Origin: Phaeospirillum tilakii
GTDB lineage: Bacteria; Pseudomonadota; Alphaproteobacteria; Rhodospirillales; Magnetospirillaceae
Direction: 5' to 3'
Length of the DNA stretch: 64,000 nt
NCBI RefSeq assembly: GCF_042683125.1
Contig: NZ_JBHUIY010000007.1
Span: 1 to 64,000 of the forward strand
The notes under the pieces: model-generated
The model's database searches: none
What the model was told of the DNA's origin: nothing
What the model saw: the letters and a program-made list of their open reading frames with translations, nothing else
Program-made: the position numbers and the translations under genes
Part shown: positions 61,702 through 64,000 of the stretch, in pieces
How the letters are laid out: every line of letters begins with the position of its first letter
Position numbering within the stretch: position 1 is the stretch's first letter

Positions 61702-64000
61702 ATGCTGTCGCGCAACCTTGAGCAAAGCCTGCACCGCGCCCTGTCGCTCGCCTCCGAGCGGCGCCACGAATACGCCACGCTCGAGCACCTCCTGCTGTCG
61801 CTGACCGACGACATGGACGCCATCGCGGTGCTGCGGGCCTGCAACGTCTCGGTCGAGAAACTGCGCGCCGACCTGACCGATTTCCTCGACACCAGCCTGT
61901 CCGAGCTGGTCGGGCCGCGCGGCAGCGACCCCAAGCCCACCGCCGGCTTCCAGCGGGTGGTGCAGCGCGCCGCGATCCACGTCCAGTCGGCCGGACGCGA
62001 GGAGGTCACCGGGGCCAACGTGCTGGTGGCCCTGTTCTCCGAGCGCGAGAGCCACGCGGTCTATTTCCTCCAGATCCAGGACATGACCCGGCTCGACGCG
62101 GTCAATTACATCAGCCATGGCGTCGCCAAGGCCGCCGGCCGCAGCCAGAGCCGCCCGGCCCAGGGGGTCGAGGACGACCTCGCCGGGGCCGAGAAGGTGG
62201 TCAAGCGCGGCAGCGAGGCCCTCGGCGCCTATTGCGTCAACCTCAATCAGAAGGCGATCGACGGCAAGATCGACCCGCTGATCGGCCGCGAGCCCGAGAT
62301 CGAGCGCACCATCCAGATCCTGTGCCGCCGTTCGAAGAACAATCCGCTCTATGTCGGCGATCCCGGGGTCGGCAAGACCGCGATCGCCGAGGGGCTGGCC
62401 CGGCGCATCGTCAATGGCGAGGTGCCCGAGGTGCTGCGCAACGCCACCATCTTCTCGCTCGACATGGGCGCGCTGCTGGCCGGCACCCGCTATCGCGGCG
62501 ATTTCGAGGAACGGCTGAAGGCGGTGGTCAGCGAACTCGAGAATTACGACGGCGCGATCATGTTCATCGACGAGATCCACACCGTGATCGGCGCCGGCGC
62601 CACCTCGGGCGGCTCGATGGACGCCTCCAACCTGCTGAAGCCGGCGCTGGCGGCGGGCACCCTGCGCTGCATCGGCTCGACCACCTACAAGGAATACCGC
62701 ACCCATTTCGAGAAGGACCGCGCCCTGGTGCGGCGGTTCCAGAAGATCGACGTCAACGAGCCGAGCGTTGCCGACGCGATCAAGATCCTCAACGGCATCA
62801 AGACCTATTACGAGAGCCACCACAAGGTCAGCTACACCCCCGACGCGATCAAGGCGGCAGTCGAGCTGTCGGCCAAGTACATCACCGACCGCAAGCTGCC
62901 CGACAAGGCGATCGACGTGATCGACGAGGTCGGCGCCTCGCGCATGCTGCTGCCCGAATCCAAGCGGCGCAAGAAGGTCACCGTCCACGACGTCGAGGAG
63001 ATCGTCGCCAAGATCGCCCGCATCCCCCCCAAGTCGGTCTCGCTCGACGACATGGAGGCGCTGCGCTCGCTCGACCGCGACCTCAAGACCCTGGTGTTCG
63101 GCCAGGACAAGGCGATCGAGGCGCTGGCCTCGGCGATCAAGCTGGCCCGCGCCGGCCTGCGCGAGCCCGACAAGCCGATCGGCAGCTATCTGTTCAGCGG
63201 TCCGACCGGCGTCGGCAAGACCGAGGTCGCCCGCCAGCTCGCCCGCATCCTCGGCATCGAGCTGACCCGGTTCGACATGTCGGAATACATGGAGCGCCAC
63301 GCGGTCTCCCGCCTGATCGGCGCGCCGCCCGGCTATGTCGGCTTCGATCAGGGCGGCCTGCTGACCGACGCGGTCGATCAGCATCCCCATTGCGTGCTGC
63401 TGCTCGACGAGATCGAGAAGGCCCATCCCGACCTGTTCAACATCCTGCTCCAGGTGATGGACCATGGCCGCCTGACCGACCATAACGGCAAGGCGATCGA
63501 TTTCCGCAACGTGATCCTGATCATGACCACCAACGCCGGGGCGGCCGATCTGGCCAAGGCGGCGGTCGGCTTCGGCCGCGAGACCCGCCAGGGCGACGAC
63601 ACCGAGGCGATCAACCGGCTGTTCACCCCGGAATTCCGCAACCGGCTCGACGCGGTGATCCCGTTCGCCAACCTGTCGCCCGAGGTGGTCAGCCGGGTGG
63701 TCGACAAGTTCGTGATGCAGCTCGAAACCCAGCTCGGCGACCGCGACGTGTCGATCGAACTGAGCGACGAGGCCCGCGCCTGGCTGGCCAAGAAGGGCTA
63801 CGATCACAATTTCGGCGCCCGCCCGCTGTCCCGGGTGATCCAGGAGCACATCAAGAAGCCGCTGGCCGAGGAATTGCTGTTCGGCCGGCTCGCCAAGGGC
63901 GGCACGGTGCGGATCGGGCTTGGGCCCGACAACACGCTGACCTTCGACATCGCCTCCGCCGCCAGCGGGCCGGAAAAGGCGGCCGAACCCGAACTGGTCG
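61702..64000 (+). CDS. clpA: ClpA, ATPase subunit of ClpAP (3' end beyond window)
   Basis: 766 codons are present with no stop before the window end; ClpA is usually about 760-780 aa, so the gene is nearly complete. N-domain MLSRNLEQSLHRALSLASER (ClpS-binding); first AAA+ module with Walker A GDPGVGKTAIAEG and Walker B MFIDEIHTVIGAG; second module with Walker A SGPTGVGKTEVARQL and Walker B LLLLDEIEKAHPDLFN. Pore-loop GYVGFDQGG, and sensor-2 region FGARPLSRVIQEHIKKPLAE. It unfolds substrates for ClpP. ATG at 61702 with GGAAGGA upstream. Confidence 0.97.
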   Translation, partial: MLSRNLEQSLHRALSLASERRHEYATLEHLLLSLTDDMDAIAVLRACNVSVEKLRADLTDFLDTSLSELVGPRGSDPKPTAGFQRVVQRAAIHVQSAGREEVTGANVLVALFSERESHAVYFLQIQDMTRLDAVNYISHGVAKAAGRSQSRPAQGVEDDLAGAEKVVKRGSEALGAYCVNLNQKAIDGKIDPLIGREPEIERTIQILCRRSKNNPLYVGDPGVGKTAIAEGLARRIVNGEVPEVLRNATIFSLDMGALLAGTRYRGDFEERLKAVVSELENYDGAIMFIDEIHTVIGAGATSGGSMDASNLLKPALAAGTLRCIGSTTYKEYRTHFEKDRALVRRFQKIDVNEPSVADAIKILNGIKTYYESHHKVSYTPDAIKAAVELSAKYITDRKLPDKAIDVIDEVGASRMLLPESKRRKKVTVHDVEEIVAKIARIPPKSVSLDDMEALRSLDRDLKTLVFGQDKAIEALASAIKLARAGLREPDKPIGSYLFSGPTGVGKTEVARQLARILGIELTRFDMSEYMERHAVSRLIGAPPGYVGFDQGGLLTDAVDQHPHCVLLLDEIEKAHPDLFNILLQVMDHGRLTDHNGKAIDFRNVILIMTTNAGAADLAKAAVGFGRETRQGDDTEAINRLFTPEFRNRLDAVIPFANLSPEVVSRVVDKFVMQLETQLGDRDVSIELSDEARAWLAKKGYDHNFGARPLSRVIQEHIKKPLAEELLFGRLAKGGTVRIGLGPDNTLTFDIASAASGPEKAAEPELV

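Overview
The window is GC-rich DNA from an alphaproteobacterium. Molybdenum storage protein genes, a phasin, several chemoreceptors, NodT-type efflux and a map/RadC-like/clpS/clpA backbone point to a Rhodospirillales-type, possibly nitrogen-fixing bacterium. The genus is an inference, because no rRNA or other marker gene is present.

Layout. (1) 1-21.6 kb is the right part of an integrative conjugative element. It holds the end of a Trb type IV secretion cluster (trbL fragment, trbF, trbG, trbI, DUF2274 gene), then a 15.2-kb, five-gene, translationally coupled defence operon (3630-18862), a parDE toxin-antitoxin pair, a small gene and a large serine recombinase. A 13-bp match to the 3' end of a tRNA (initiator-Met-like) at 21581-21593 lies in the recombinase's 3' end, next to a terminator hairpin. 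This is the likely element/chromosome junction. (2) 21.7-29.9 kb: an exported class V aminotransferase-fold protein, a large MASE4/multi-PAS hybrid histidine kinase, an O-acetylhomoserine sulfhydrylase and an alpha/beta hydrolase. (3) 30.1-37.4 kb: a 3-hydroxyacyl-CoA dehydrogenase, a metN-metI-(PaaK-like ligase)-metQ operon, and mosB-mosA encoding the molybdenum storage protein. (4) 37.6-41.7 kb: two chemoreceptors flanking a small anchored protein. (5) 42.3-49.0 kb: an RND efflux operon with its TetR regulator and two matching palindromic operators. (6) 49.3-53.1 kb: a CHAT-protease/STAND-NTPase/TPR protein with an internal assembly gap in a near-identical repeat array, coupled to a small partner gene. 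(7) 53.2-64 kb: tRNA-Lys and housekeeping genes (GST, queuosine precursor transporter, degenerate RadC-like protein, map, NDUFAF5-like methyltransferase, SPOR-tailed D,D-carboxypeptidase, lipoprotein, phasin, clpS, clpA running off the end).

The most interesting item is the defence operon. It encodes a 1724-aa helicase with a DUF1998-type zinc end, a DrmD-like SNF2 helicase, a 1521-aa N6-adenine methyltransferase, a Rad50-like zinc-hook ATPase and an HNH nuclease. It resembles class 1 DISARM in its DrmD and methylase parts. It has no visible DrmC phospholipase-D nuclease, DrmA and DrmB activities appear to be on one chain, and it ends in an ATPase+HNH pair reminiscent of Septu. A second candidate conflict system is the CHAT-STAND-TPR gene pair at 49.3-53.1 kb.
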